In this document: positions 1-12,862 of the stretch, piece by piece
How the letters are laid out: each line of letters starts with the position of its first letter
Numbering within the stretch: the stretch's first letter is position 1
NCBI RefSeq assembly: GCF_030269925.1
Contig: NC_085127.1
Span: 10,485,501 to 10,549,500, forward strand
Length of the DNA stretch: 64,000 nt
Reading direction: 5' to 3'
From: Bombyx mori
Taxonomy: Eukaryota > Arthropoda > Insecta > Lepidoptera > Bombycidae
Made by a program: the position numbers and the translations under genes
The notes under the pieces: generated by a model
Told to the model about the DNA's origin: nothing
The model's database searches: none
What the model saw: the letters and a program-made list of their open reading frames with translations, nothing else

Positions 1-1880
1 ACAAAATTCAATTCACCATAAGTAAATATACAGAATGTTAACAGGACAAAGAATTCAGAGACCTGAATAAATTACAAGCACAACGCGACGTACCGTGCCC
101 AGTGAGTACTCTAAACATTAAGTATAGAATGAAAAAATACAGTTAAATAGGATGCGGTATTTTATGTTTCTTTAAATAAGTAACATTTGAGTTTAGATTA
201 TACAGTCATATCTAGTTTATTTAATAATAGTGAACGGCGTTGCGTGTCGCGTACCTAAAAAGAAAATAAAATTTAATTTGTTAGCGCGTTTTAACTTCAA
301 TAGCTTACGCTGCATATTAATGATTAATAGACTTTTAAATACCTGTGTATTTTATTTGGCTTTCACGTAATTATAACACGTGGTTGTTAATTTTTCCTCC
401 TACTCCTGTGCCCCAAATCTGAGGAGCGCGACAACCTTCATCCATAGTTTTCGTTCTCACGATGTGCTTTCTCATCTTGTCTTTGGCTATTCGGAGAGCA
501 TTGTATATGGTGGACTCAAGGACATCTGGTTAGAACAATATTCTGGGTGGCGGCTGCGGAATACATTTTTAAATTGAGTTAAAAAACCTTATTTTCGATC
601 GAACGCTAAAATCTTCTTAAGCAAGTTTTCTGATTATTATCTGTGTAAAGTGAAATCACTTCTGCGACAAATTTCTGTTTCGACAATCAAAGCGTAAGAC
701 GCAGTGACGCGTGTATCATCCCTCTAACGCAATTGCACAGGGATCCTCAATATGCAGCCTAATGTTTGCTGATTAAAAGTCAAAGCTGTCGTGCCTGGAG
801 CCACCGCACGGAAACAATGCCAGCTCTAATCTGAATAATATTAGTAGAGCGGATCATACGCCTCGGCGATCACAGGGCTAGAACCCTTCGAGTTTCGGGA
901 TATGACTTATTGGAACTCGCTTAGCGATTTTATATTGTTGACGTCGTAATGTGAATGTTGCCCGGTTATTTATGACATTAAGTTGTGTAAAAAAAAGAAA
1001 GTATTCATTGAATTAGTAATAAATTCTGTATGCACACTGTTCTTTCTTTGAAATTGTACAATGTAAAAGCAAGAAATAAAAAGCTTTTATTATTTATCAT
1101 TCTTAAAAAAAGAAGCGGCTGTTGCCCATATCAATAGTCTACGTAGGTACTCCTAAAATCTGAAAAACATTAGAGCTGACAAACATTGAACAAAAAACAT
1201 TACTTTACAATTTTTCTTGAATTATCAATTAAAAAACGAATGTTTAATTTTTTGTTTTGAATTCCCAAACTAACTCGAAGCAGTACCACCAGCCATGTTT
1301 GTTATTTACAAACGTCATAACACTTCATTCTTCCTCTTTATTTAACACATATTTAATTAAAAAGAAATGAATTTATTAAATAGCCTACAAACAACAAAAG
1401 CGATCTTAATTTTCAAGATTATTGATGATAATTTAATGGTTCATATTTAAATCGCTACGCTCATTAATGCAGTCGCAGTGTAAAATTCTCCGGTCCACAG
1501 TCTTTGGGTTGACATTTAGATTAGCAAAATTCGTAACAGCGTCATGTCAACATGACCAACGTTTGATGTAAGAAGTTTGCCAAATAACCCTACTTAATGT
1601 GACGGGGTGATATTAATTTGTGTTTATTTCGATTTAAGCCATCATATTATTTTTATTATAAGTTAGGCGATAACAAGGGTTGGTTTCGATAAACAAAAGA
1701 ATACCTATACTGCTCACCTACAATCTACATCTAGTTTTAAAAGCCTACAAAAGCCCATAGATCTGATTCTAAATTGAATTGTATAAAGGATGTGCCAGAC
1801 TTCAAATTGGAATGGCTAACTGTTTCAATAGACTTCTGTTACCTTCTGCTGCAAGTTGAATATGCGCCCAGTTGATTTAA
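1..1880. other. Unassigned AT-rich DNA
   Basis: No recognisable repeat, RNA gene or coding domain was seen. The one open frame of 65 codons near 380-577 has no family resemblance and no coding-like composition. It reads as intergenic or intronic moth DNA. Confidence 0.5.
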
Positions 1881-2155
1881 TCTATATATATAAAAATGAA
1901 TTGTTGTTCGTTAGTCTCACTAAAACTCGAGAACGGCTGGACCGATTTGGCTAATTTTGGTCTTGAAGTCCAGAGAAGGTTTAAAAGGTAAATAAATATG
2001 ACAATGCTCGGAATGAAATAAAAATAACATATTTGTTTTTCCTTTTGTGTTCCCGTCAGATGGATTCTTTTTGTTTGTTTTAAGCTTATTTTATACAAAA
2101 ATTTAGGTTTTTTATTTATCGATTGAGGCACTACGAGGTCTGCCTGGTCAGCTAG
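1881..2155 (+). mobile_element. Helitron-like non-autonomous element (family H1)
   Basis: The copy starts with TC after an A and ends with CTAG before a T, the end and target pattern of Helitrons. It carries the text AAAACTCGAGAACGGCTGGA that recurs in the copies at 34.46-35.43 kb and 36.51-36.80 kb, and ends in GGTCAGCTAG. It has no coding capacity, so it would need Rep/helicase from an autonomous relative. The 104-codon frame on the minus strand lies mostly in this repeat and is not a gene. Assignment rests on ends and shared sequence. Confidence 0.6.
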
Positions 2156-2218
2156 TAATAGTATAAAAAGCATAAAGTGTGTGCTTAACACACTTAATGG
2201 TATATATGTTTTTATTTA

Positions 2219-2388
2219 TTTATTCCCGTGATAGTTGACGAGGTCGCGGCTTACCTAGTGCTAAATGATTCATGCAGACAAAATACATGGAAATCGTAAA
2301 TGCTGCCATCCATATTGAGACATGAATTCCGAGTCTCAGCTGTTAAAGTACAACGGCTGCCCCACCCTTCGAACCGAAACGCATTAGA
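2219..2388 (-). repeat. Degraded 250-bp module copy
   Basis: On the minus strand this resembles the abundant module found about 24 times here: CGTTTCGGTTCGAAGGGTGG, then GGCAGCCGTTGTAC, then CATGTCTCAATATGG. It is truncated and strongly diverged, so it is an old copy. Confidence 0.6.
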
Positions 2389-5370
2389 CTTGGAGTAAAT
2401 TTATACACGCATCAAAGATCGATGGCAATGCATTAATATTATAGTTTTGCGTTCCAATATCCTGACCAGCTTCAACACAAGGAAAAGATAAATAATTAAT
2501 AATAAAAGATGAATAATATCGGTTCGGTATATAAGCATGTTTTTCAAAGTATAAAATATTGGTACCATACATTAGAACTCATAAAAAAAAAACAACAACA
2601 AATAAAAGTTTTCAATGTCAGAATACAAGCGATAAAACTTAATATATCCAAATGTTCAACATAAATGCTTAGAAAATTGATTAACAGCTACAATTTGATC
2701 CAGTATTTGAATCCCGCATTCCGTCGCTAAGGGGACAATCGAAAAAACGAATTGTAAGACAATGAAACAATTGCCCTGTTTTGCAACACCCCACGATCCG
2801 TAGGGGAGTAGTAATAAAAAGAGCAAACCCTCGGGAAACGCGATAACATACTGTACGGCGAGGGGAGATGAGGGATCAATCGTGATACTTTGCCTTTTTA
2901 AACAAAGTCTTTAAGCGACGAGGGAATCCATGCGGTGTGTTATTGTCGTGAAATTTTTGAGGTACATCCATTAACCGATCAGGCCACAGTTTAGTGACGT
3001 CTTAATTAGATTCAAACATCGATTTTTATGCTCTGAAAATGTTAATCGCTTCGACTATCAAACTGCAAACCAGTGTTCTTTACAGTTTCTTTGTATAAGA
3101 TTTGTTCCACTATCTTAATACCTAGACGCCTAGCTTATTTTGCCTCTCCCATTTTTGGCGTCTTCAAAAGCCTTACACAACATATCTCGTCAGATTACCT
3201 TCTAAAGCATTATAAAAAATAGGATGTTAGTACTTGTGTCTGTATGGGTTTATGGTACGCCACAAAAGGAATACCATACTCACATTAATAAACCAAAAGA
3301 TTAATTATAACCGTGACAAACAAAAATAATTATAATGAAAAAACACAAATGAGCTATTTAATCAGAGAAAGTGTAACCTGGCCATGTTCAACAAAGCGAA
3401 AAAACCACTTAACTCTCACTCAAAGCAACAATTGATAAATTAACAAGATTGTCGACATCGTCCGTCCCGCTCGGGGCCCTTGTACGAGGTTTTTTCCGGG
3501 GAAAAATAAAAATAGGGGAGACAGGATTACTCGCTCCGGGCGTATCTTGATGTGACAGATTAGCCGGTAATTTCTTCTAAATTGATATCTCAAGAGGAAA
3601 GTTGTTTTTTTTTCGCGCTTTTTTTTTCTTCCTTCGGAGGATTGCCAGTCATCACCGTTTTTATAGATAAGCGGATTTCGTGTTTAGTTGACATTTATAT
3701 GAAAAAAAAAGAACGTTTTGTTTAATAAAAAACTTAGAACCGAGTTTTTGAATACTGATCAACTCTTGTGTGAACAGAACACAAATTTTGAGTGACGTTA
3801 ATTTGGATAATCGTTAATATTTTTATATTGTATTCTTAATTGGTAATTAGCGCTAAATGGCCCTTAACGCTCCACATTGGGAATGTAGCAAACCAACTTG
3901 ATATATGAGAACAGAGTCCGATATAACAGAATACAAGAGAGAACTGAACTGAAAAGAAGATAACAGAGAGAGAAGTCGTGAAATGGCGCCAAAGAAAGAC
4001 GATGCTAATAGGCAGACACGTAACCATCGATACGCCAACATGTATCGAAAGCCAATTCAGACGGCACGATTTTTAACCACGACATTGATTGATATAGCTT
4101 ATTAAACCGACTCTTAAGCTATTAAAACGTCCTCGCGTAACATGATATTGATGTGCTCGGGCACTAAAAGTTGACAAGTTTATGCAACTAAATTTCCTTG
4201 GAAGAGGTTCCATTCGAAATTGGCTATTGGGTCAATCACGACCGTTAGCCGCTCTCGTAATGTCCGCGTACATTGCGGGCAATTCTCCGCAAATCGCAGG
4301 TCAATATACATTATGACAGCTTCTATTCGTGAGCCGTTAAAGCCGTTTCGCAAACTTCTAATTGCGACTTGTCCATGTAGGTACGACAAAAACCAAAAAC
4401 AAAAACTCACCCGTAATTTGGCAACTCGCCGGCGCTGCGTCAAGTCGTAAAAGCGTGTTCGCTTAGAGTATTTACGCAATTCATTCGACCAATTTAAGTT
4501 GGTTTGTGGCGCCTATGAAGTTTCAGACCAGGCAGTCGAACGTGGAGACATGCGTGAGCTCTAAATGCGGTGGCCGTAGTTCGCGTGCCGTCTCTTTATT
4601 GGGAAGTCGCGGTCTGTTTATCAGAGAGGTCGGTGCATCCTTTGAATTGTAATTTATCATTTTCGGATGGTAATTCAAGATTTAACTACTGTTATCATTT
4701 GATGTACGAAACGATCTAATGTGGTCACTGTACCAACGGAAGTATCAGCGAATGTCATTGGTGGAATGGTGAAAGAAACGACTTGGCTATTCCAGATAGC
4801 AGTGATCACAAATCATTAAGTAAAGTTTAAGCCGTTATATGTCACGCGGTAGGTCATCTACTCATTGGTAAAAACTGACAGTATCAATTACCAGCATGCC
4901 TATACTGAAGCAGCTAAAAACTGCGACATGTGCAACGGGTGGTAATAGAATAGTCATCAAATTTGGTGTTTTCCTCCCTAATCGCTGGTAACCTAAGGCA
5001 GCCTACTACTACGGCTACTCACGGACTGGAACAAAGTAGATCTATTCTTTAGAAATGAAGACGTCGACTCAGAAGAAGATATTGTCAAGACAAATTTGTC
5101 GTATTTCTCTTGTCTCTGCGATCGAAGAGCGGTGTAAATGTATAAAATAACAGGTAAAAATAATTACAATTTCAAGCTATACCTCATCACAATTTAAGAT
5201 AGCAATTATTGGAGTACTTTAGTTACCTCTGAATCCGTCATCGGACTTGGATTAACTGCTTATCTTATAGAAATAAACAGAACATTCCTGCAAGGTTGGT
5301 GCTGGTGGAGACTGGCTGTGAACTCGCATAGATGAGTAGCATTATCTTGTTTATTTCAGTCGCCAGCCGG
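2389..5370. other. Unassigned DNA with a less AT-rich island
   Basis: No repeat family or coding domain was recognised. The part from about 4100 to 4650 is richer in GC and CpG and holds overlapping open frames on both strands (99 codons minus, 76 plus). Neither resembles a known protein. It may be conserved non-coding DNA or chance. Confidence 0.4.
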
Positions 5371-5413
5371 CCTTGCCTTTCAAGCTTGAGAGGTAAGAAA
5401 GGCGTTTTACCTC

Positions 5414-5860
5414 TCAAACTTGATCATGCCCAAGATACCTAGCTCCTGCTCGACCGAGCGACGCCAAGTTGTTCTGGGGCGGCCTCTCTTCCTTTTTCCA
5501 GATACTTTCCAGGTCAGTGCTCTCTTTGATAGGCTTTCTTAATATGTGACCAATCCAATGCCACTTCCGCGTTAGGATCTCCTTCTCCATTGGTGTCTGC
5601 TTGGTGATCCTACACTCTTTAGCTCTTTTGTTAGTGATCTTCTCAGGCCAAAAGATTTTCAAAATCTGACGCAGGCACTTATTCACAAACACTTGAAGTT
5701 TTTTTATCAAGTCCCTGCGAACAAACCAAGCCGCTCCAAAGCCGTAAGCTAGAATAATCCCGTAATTGGTATAACGCACGCTACCGTAATTGCGATACGT
5801 TATTGTAGACGGTAAACTCGCATTGCTGATAAATCTTTGCGTCGCTCCATTTTACAGTTC
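5414..5860 (-). pseudogene. LINE reverse-transcriptase C-terminal relic
   Basis: The minus frame (open 5414-5779) reads LQVFVNKCLRQILKIFWPEK, then RKWHWIGHILRKP and KKEERPPQNN. This is the typical C-terminal tail after the catalytic core of insect non-LTR reverse transcriptases, where an RxWxxxGHxLR block precedes a K/R-rich stretch. The catalytic core with its YADD motif is missing, so the copy is a 5'-truncated dead fragment. A small hairpin at 5379-5425 lies just beyond its end. Confidence 0.75.
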
Positions 5861-5998
5861 AGCTTTATTCCGCAATCAAACATTTGCGAGGCTCCAGTTA
5901 GTTCTTAACGAAATCGTATTTACAAACGAGACGTAGTTTCCTTCTATTTTATTGATGCGAATTTAATACTACAACGAGAATTCATCTTTATGTATATA

Positions 5999-6365
5999 CT
6001 AGCTGTACCCGTCCGCTTCGCTGGTCATTTAAATTTAACATTATTATGTATACATGTTTTTTCTACATAGATACTAAGTTTTAAGACAATCGGATGCATG
6101 GTTCAGTAGTTATAACGGAACATCCGTAAAAACCACTGAAGATTTATATATCAGTATAGATCTCTTCTGTGCGTGTGTTTGTCACTGAACTCCTAAACGG
6201 CTGAACTGATTTTAATGATTTTTTCTGTGAACCTTCAGGTGGATTTGAGAATGGTTTAGATTTAAAAATCAGCCCGGCAGATGGCGCTGCAGTCGGTATC
6301 TAGTCTATTTATCTATCCTAGAAATAACTTATATGGCAAAACTATGTTTGCCGGGCCAGCTAAGT
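5999..6365. mobile_element. Two abutting Helitron-like fragments
   Basis: The left part begins CTAGCTGTACCCGTCCGCTT, the reverse complement of a Helitron-type 3' end. The right part, from about 6157, carries CTCCTAAACGGCTGAACTGA and finishes GCCGGGCCAGCTAA, near the CTRR end. No coding capacity. The limits are approximate and the class is inferred from ends only. Confidence 0.4.
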
Positions 6366-6640
6366 TATTCTTTATAGTATGAAATTCCTCCTCTTTCCTG
6401 AGGGTCGTGACCTTTACGGAGCACTTTTGTTTGGTCTATTTTCTGTATTCCCTCCTGTCCACCGCGCAGTGGATAGTGACATTTATGCTGGAGTCCAATG
6501 TCATTCTTACAATTTAGCTTACAATTATGTGTTTTTGACGAATTTATTGAATTTTAAATTGTTTTAGGAAACACAGAGTTAAAGCCAACCGTTAAAAGTA
6601 GGTACTTAAAATCCCCCTCCTCCTCGCGTCGTTTTCCTCA

Positions 6641-6997
6641 TTACTGAGAGTCGTGATTCCCCCACTGCATCAGTTTCTCCCGTACGATTTCCCTCCATCT
6701 GCTGTGATCCTTAGCTTCATGAAGGGCATTGTGGAAATTGATGTTTAGAGAAGATCGTATTTGGTCCGACCATCTCGTGGGACTGCGTCTTCTGGGACGT
6801 TTACCATCTACTTTTCCTGTCACCATTAGCTGTTCTAGATCGTGACCCTCTTTACGAGCAATATGTCCGAAGAATTCTAGCACCCTACGAAGGCATATAG
6901 TGGAAAGTCTAGTTTTGATATGAAGCTCTCTCAGAATAGACACGTTGGTGCGAAAGGAGGTCCATGGAATCTGTAGCATTTTTCTCCAGCTCCACAT
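6641..6997 (-). pseudogene. LINE reverse-transcriptase C-terminal fragment, second family
   Basis: An open minus frame of 118 codons reads RKMLQIPWTSFRTNVSIL, then RRVLEFFGHIARKEGHDLEQ, VTGKVDGKRPRRRSPTRWSD and WREIVREK. This is the C-terminal region of an insect non-LTR retrotransposon ORF2, downstream of the reverse-transcriptase core. It ends at a stop near 6641. No catalytic domain remains, so it is a 5'-truncated insertion. The open frame suggests a fairly young copy. A related piece (GHISRNEDSIERL block) lies at 39.7-39.9 kb. Confidence 0.8.
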
Positions 6998-6999
6998 TT

Positions 7000-7310
7000 C
7001 AAAGGCGTCAAAATCAGAGTAATCAAATTATTGTATTGTCTTCAGTACTTGATACGTATGCAAGCTTTCAAGTCAATCGAACTTCTTGAATTCGTAAGTG
7101 AATACGTCGAAAGATTCCGTTGCGTTTAAATTTTGGATATTCGAAAAGCGTTTCCATTTCATGAATCCGCCTGTCAGGGGTGGCAACGTTTGACTTCCGC
7201 TCGATCGGACCGGCATCCGGTGATGGTTTTTCGCTTTTCCGGCGTCGTGTTTTGGGGCACGACAGTCGCATTGTGCGCCGATGACAGGTTTTTACCTGAA
7301 ACCGATAGGT
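7000..7310. other. Unassigned sequence with overlapping ORFs
   Basis: Moderately GC-rich DNA with a frame of 87 codons on minus and 63 on plus. Neither shows a known motif. It sits between a LINE relic and a Bm1 copy and may be part of an unrecognised repeat. Confidence 0.3.
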
Positions 7311-7335
7311 GTTTATTTTTTTAATTATCACAATT

Positions 7336-7550
7336 TTTTTATTTTTTCCTACCTATGCTGATAGCCTTGAGAGGCTATTTCCGCGTAACCTTTACTAGTA
7401 GGTGAGCTCACGGGGCTCAAACCGGAGTGATGCTAACACTGACCCTAGCAAGAGCAGTGCTTCGCAGAATCTACCATCGGATCGAAAACGCGACCCACTG
7501 AGAAGATCCGGCGAGAAACTCAGTGGGCTGTGCCTATGGGTTAAATACCT
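7336..7550 (-). mobile_element. Bm1-type SINE, truncated
   Basis: Read on the minus strand it runs from the CCCACTGAGTTTCTCGCCGG block to a poly(A) end written here as a T-run at the left. The GTGAGCTCAC block and the GCAGTGCTTCGCAGAATCTA block (plus-strand wording) match the other Bm1 copies in the window. The distal half is missing, with a break near 7550. Bm1 is a polymerase III-type retroposon without protein coding; the 73- and 81-codon frames here are incidental. Confidence 0.85.
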
Positions 7551-7627
7551 GCGACTCAGACAAACAAGGCTACGGACATTTGGTCGGTTAAATCTCGTTT
7601 TTTTTTTAATTTGCATAAAATGTTTAA

Positions 7628-7702
7628 CTAGTTCACGGCACGTCTGATGTTAAATAGTTACCGAAGTCTATAGACATCAAGCGCAAATGCCGCCTCCCAC
7701 TT
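7628..7702 (-). repeat. Module fragment, minus strand
   Basis: The words TTAAATAGTTACCGAAGTCT and ATAGACATCAAGCGCAAATG are a diverged reverse complement of the module segment covering ATGTCTATGGGCTCCAGTAA. Short and old. Confidence 0.55.
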
Positions 7703-7746
7703 TGACACTAGAGGCCTATAATTTCGATTGTACAAAAATTACGCAA

Positions 7747-7985
7747 TTTTTTACTGGTGGTAGGACGTCTTATGAGTCCGCCCTGCCTGCCTATTTCTGC
7801 CGTGAAGCAGTAATGCATTTTAGTTTGAAGAGTGGTGTAGTCGTTGTACTGAGAAATCTGAGACCTTAGAACTCATTTATCAAGTTGGGTAGCATTTACG
7901 TTGTAGATGTCTACGGGCTCCTGTAACTATTAAACACCAGATGGGCCAGGTAAGCACGTTCACCCATCTAAGCAATAAAAAAAAA
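7747..7985 (+). repeat. 250-bp module copy
   Basis: Begins TTTTTACTGGTGGTAGGACG and ends in AAGCAATAAAAAAAAAG, with the diagnostic TATTTCTGCCGTGAAGCAGT inside. It starts at the same point as many other copies and has no tRNA-like head. Moderately diverged. Confidence 0.85.
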
Positions 7986-8662
7986 GAAACGTAAATTACA
8001 ATTTTTGCGCGTATTATTAATAGTAAGTAGTAACAAAACTCGATTTTGTTCTTGGCGGTCGTTTATAAACATATTTATGAGTACCTATATATTTATTTAC
8101 ATGCCAGGGCGGATACTAGTAGGAATAGCAAATACTAGTAAGTATAGTTGAATATCAGGGTAAATATTAGGAAGTACCTACATTTAAATATTAAAACCAA
8201 TGTATGAAGGATAGTGTTCGAAATTTATATAAAGATATGACGGAGCTTCCAAGTCAAATGCGAATTACACCTAAACATTATAATCGAAACAAAATTTTTA
8301 CTTTGCCAATACTCTTATATTCGCGGGATTAATACCTATTACGTAACTGATGTATCTACTGGGAGACAGACGATCGTTCCGCGTGTGTGGACACGCCGTA
8401 CATCGGTCAGGGGTCAGTAAAAGTTGTTTAGAATCTACATCCGCCACTCATGGGATTCACATCGTGACATCAGACGACGTACTAAATTATAAGCGATGGC
8501 GATTTAGTTAACTATTTATTTATATTAAAATATTCAGTACTTTACTACTTACCCTTATTTTGGTTGATTTTTAGATTTTAAATAGCCTTTATTAACAATC
8601 TAATTTAAGTTACATTTCAAATACACTTATTATCTAGTTTTATTATTCGACACCGATTTTTT
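7986..8662. other. Unassigned AT-rich DNA
   Basis: No coding or repeat signal recognised; two short copies of an AATACTAGTA-like word occur near 8115-8140. Confidence 0.4.
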
Positions 8663-8860
8663 TATCGTCTTGCTGTGTGTGTAGCATAGGCCTTCCCAAG
8701 GGTTCTCTATGATATTCTATCCTGCGTTTTTCTCATCTAAGTCGTTCCTGCCACTTTTTTGATGTCCTCTTCCTATCTACGTTGCTGTCTTCCTCTATTT
8801 CGCTTTTTATATCTTGTATACCATTCTGTCACTCCTTTGGCCCATTTTTCTGTTTTATCT
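8663..8860 (-). pseudogene. Decayed LINE ORF2 C-terminus
   Basis: One minus frame reads EKWAKGVTEWYTRYKKRNRG, then EEDIKKVAGTT, MRKTQDRIS and RTLGKAYATHTA, broken by three in-frame stops. The DDIKKVAGxxWMRxAQDR block is characteristic of the extreme C-terminus of one insect non-LTR ORF2 family. No core domain remains. Confidence 0.7.
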
Positions 8861-10153
8861 CGAATCAAATGTCAAATCTTGGTGGATCGTTAGATTTTAT
8901 TCCGTAGAAACAGCTAAGAATTACCTAATTCACCTTAAGCTGGTCATAGCAACTACCAAGGTGTGACGCCTAATTCACTTTGAGCCGACTTGCTTTTCCA
9001 TCAGTGTAAGCATATCTAAGTACAATAAATGGTAAGATTTGTATCTAAGGTGAGACGAGCTAAAAATGGGGTAAATAAATGGTCATCGAGATTGAGATAT
9101 GAGGTTCCACCGTTCATCCCGGAATACAACAGCTCAAAATTGCTCTGGTGTCAAGAAATGAGAAGGATAACAGGACCGCGCTATCTCGCTACTTGGACCG
9201 AAAGCTGAAGTTACTTCTTGACAGACGAGCTTCCAAATAGGTAGACACGTTAATTCATCCATCATCACACATCCGTATGGAGCATTAGCCCGTTCATTCG
9301 CTCGGATATAATTGCTGAATGCTACTCAAATATATCCTCTCGTCATTTGTCCAGGGCGACAGAAATACATATAGTTAGGTATACCATATTTTGTCTTTAC
9401 GCTTTCACGCGCCTAGTCTTGCCTTGAGACGCGTGTTCGAATCTAAAGGCCATTTGAGACAAATAACGAATAACTTATCTTTTTTACACGCTTTTAAGAT
9501 ATTTTTTTATATATTGCCTAAAATTAGTTTTAATTTATTAGCAGACACAAACACTTTATTAATTGAATTTATCTACATTGTTTAATAGAAGGTTTGAAAA
9601 TTAGCAGTTTAAAGTTTAAATATACCTAAGTTCGCCAAAATTTCGCGATTTCAGTGTTTAGAAGCTTGCCCATAAGCCAACTCTGAGCATCGTGGTTGAT
9701 TCAGCTGTGAGTGAGGAAGAATCGCCCGTACATTCGCTTAATTAAAATAGGCGTAACACAATAATATTGTAATTTATTCGATCTGTTTGTTGTATTATAG
9801 ATAAAATTTTAAAAAATTTTTTTTTTAATAAAAGTACCTGATACAAGTGATAATTGCAAAGATGTTTTGGAATATTAATTAATAATAAATCAAAACGACA
9901 ATGAATTCTGAGCCCTCAAAACCTGGACGAGACAGACAGAGCACCGCGGGGCTACGCGTGTCATTGCGCCGGCCGTCAGCTAACCCCTACGAAAACCCTT
10001 TGCTTGTTTTGGTTGAATACAGTAAAAAAAAACACAAAAAAAAAAAAAAACGTGTAGGTACGTCACGGGAGCCCCGACAGAAATGATAACTTAAACTAAT
10101 CTTAGTTGAACTATTTAATATTGAAATTGTTTAATTTAAGAAAAGCTAACGTT
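8861..10153. other. Unassigned AT-rich DNA with homopolymer runs
   Basis: Contains T and A runs near 9812-9825 and 10024-10050. A short GC-richer patch at about 9910-10010 stops at the second A-run, which would fit the 3' end of an unrecognised retroposon. No protein motif seen. Confidence 0.35.
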
Positions 10154-10402
10154 ATTACTGGTGATAGGACCTTTTGTGAGTCCGCACGAGTAGGTACCAC
10201 CGCCCTGCCTATTTCTGCCGTGAAGCAGTAATGCGTTTCGGTTTGAAGGGTGGGGCATCCGTTGTAACTATACTGAGACCTTAGAACTTATATCTCAAGG
10301 TGGGTGGCGCATTTACGTCGTAGATGTCTATGGGCTCCAGTAACCACTTAACACCAGGTGGACTGTGAGATCGTCCACCCATTAATGCAAAAAAAAAAAC
10401 AT
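10154..10402 (+). repeat. 250-bp module copy, near full length
   Basis: Starts TTACTGGTGATAGGACC, contains GTGAAGCAGTAATGCGTTTC and the GATGTCTATGGGCTCCAGTA block, and ends in an A-run after CCACCCATTAATGC. No tRNA-like head and no clear target-site duplication. Little diverged. Confidence 0.9.
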
Positions 10403-12800
10403 AAATTTCATTTATATTAATCAATAAATTTAAGGAAAATTGACACATAAATTGAAAAAGATATATAAATAGTTAGGAGTTACATAATAATATACACGTT
10501 CTCAGCACCGTTGGCGTATGCGTGAGAGAAAGAGAAGCCAGACAGATTGGCGCCGTAACGCGTTACGTAACGCTGCCTTTTACCCTCCCATAAGAAATTA
10601 TCACTTCAAAAAACATATCATTTCGATGTACCCGCAAAATTTTGTTTATACTGTAGACATTATCGTTTTTATACATAGACAATTAACTTACGAAGTACCA
10701 AAAATTACACGTTACACATCGCATATAGCGATTTTACCATAAACAAAGAGCAATTGTGCAATACACGTCACGAGATTGCCTACTGGGGACGCATGCGTGT
10801 AATGAAACGTATTCAGCCCGAACGCAACTTGTAATATCAACCATATCGCCATGGTATTATGAGTCTTTTGTATTGCATACCAAAAATACATAAATTTATC
10901 TCAGAACACTAATAAGTCGCGGAACATTGAATCTTGTTGGTTTTGACATAAATTTTAATTTGGAACGCTCAGCGAATCATTCCTTAACAACTTGCTTTCG
11001 TGAATACACTCATCGATCATAGAAAAATGCATTTTATTTTCTGCGTTACAGATATCATGTAGAATGCACATAGGTTTTGTGTAAATAAACAGGAGACTGT
11101 TACTGAAATTCTAGCTTTATTCGTTGCGTGATAGGAGCTATAATCCTATTAGACTATGTTTGGTGGACATCAGCGCGCCTACGCACGTCAGCATGCTCGT
11201 AACATGATATCAGGCCTCGGGTGTCTTACGGTATCGGTCGGAGTCTGTGATTGAAACGCGGCTTAAATGCTTAAGCCTCACAAGGTATGCTTGTATGATA
11301 CGTAGGATCAGAGTTTTGTACTAATGAACGTGCAGAGCTTATAGAATATCATTAATGGAACTGGCGATCGCTTTTTTTGCCACAATGCTCCTACGAACTT
11401 AGAACTCACTTTTTCATTAGTGTCTATGGCATTTACGATCCACCGCTATCCGAAACCCATAGATATCTCAACATAAATGCCGTAAACCATTTAATTAACC
11501 ATAAATCATTGCAAGCTTTAAAATGGAGCATAGGACTTTGCGGTTTTGGACCACCTTTCTGTCTATTTCTATTAGAAAACAATATGCTATGAAGTGTAGT
11601 CTTTGTGCGCTTAGCACTAGAGAGGCCGTCATATCGTCTATTCATCTATATGTTAGTACGTGAAGCAAAAACTTTGTATCCCTTTTTACAAAAATTGCGC
11701 GGACGGAGGAGTATGAAATTTCCCACACTTATAGAGAATATAGAGAAGGAGTGCTGAATACTTTTTTTTTAAATCATGCATTAATAATACATTAAATCCA
11801 TAAAAAAGACCATTACGCACACTACCATGTATTTGACACACACGCATATAATTATATACTCTTCATTTATTGTCAAACTTTTGTTATTGCTTAAAGTCTG
11901 TGGTCAAACTGAGAATAGGTTAAAATAGTTTATCTTTAATATTATTTGTCTATGATGTGGTTTTGGCGAAATCTGTAACTAGGACCATAATAATGTTCAA
12001 ACTTATAATTTCAATTAATTATTGTCGAATTTCGACTACTCCGGGACCACTAGTATATAGAGTTGTGCAAAAAACGATTTGCGGCAAAAATACGCACGTT
12101 GTCATGATCTTCGCCCGTCGAGCCCTTCACAAATAAAGTTCTCGACTTAATAAAATTATTAAGTTAATCTATATATCTAAAACATGTTGCATCGAAAAAA
12201 AATATTATCGTAGACAATATTTGAAAAAAAATTAATCACCCGTCTAATTGAAAATCAAACCGCCAAGCTAATTGAGAACCGACCAATAAATTTAGATTAA
12301 GAAGCCCAAACAGGAGTAACACGAAAACGTTCACAGAATAGAGACATCGCAGCGTCCCTCGTCACTATTAATTAAGCCGCATATTCCTACGCTATAAACG
12401 TCTCATTAATCTGCTCGTTAGAACGCTGTTGTCCGACTTTATATACCATAATGACACCGTCCACCTTCTCAGAAGTTGACACACTCGGCGAATACGCCTC
12501 AATAAAACTATAAAACTGCCTAATTGTCATCGTAAAGTTACGAGTAATATTTATTGTATCCTTGCACTGGTTTTTTGGTCTTTGTCTGCGCGTTATAAGG
12601 TTGAAATTTGAGTTTTCTCGTGATTAAGGCTTAGTTCGACCCGTTTGACAGGATATCGGCGATAGATTGGAGTGTCGGATAGTGGGTTGCGATGTTTGAG
12701 TGGGATTGACGACTGATTGAGGACTCAGTGAATAGCAGAAATGAATCCGTTTCACATCCAGGTAACTTTGATTTGGATTTCATTATCGCTTTTCTGTATG
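10403..12800. other. Unassigned DNA, mostly AT-rich
   Basis: No confident coding region. A stretch from about 11590 to 11980, holding TGCGCGGACGGAGGAGTATG, has the look of a dispersed repeat I cannot name. ORFs of 60-75 codons here lack any family motif. CpG-containing patches at 10.5-10.6 kb and 12.3-12.5 kb are not explained. Confidence 0.35.
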
Positions 12801-12806
12801 AGATCA

Positions 12807-12862
12807 ATTCTTTAAAACAGTAATGAGTCCTGGTGATAGGACTTATTACTGTTTTAAAGAAT
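12807..12862. repeat. Strong inverted repeat, 24-bp arms with 8-base loop
   Basis: The left arm 12807-12830 pairs with 12839-12862 at 23 of 24 positions around the loop TGGTGATA. It abuts the reverse-transcriptase relic that starts near 12860. It could be a snap-back duplication at the insertion point, a miniature element or, less likely, a small-RNA precursor. No evidence of expression can be had from sequence. Confidence 0.8.

Noticed and set aside
4180..4479. 99-codon minus frame in a GC-richer patch
   Set aside because: The plus strand is equally open (76 codons), and there is no family likeness or splice context.
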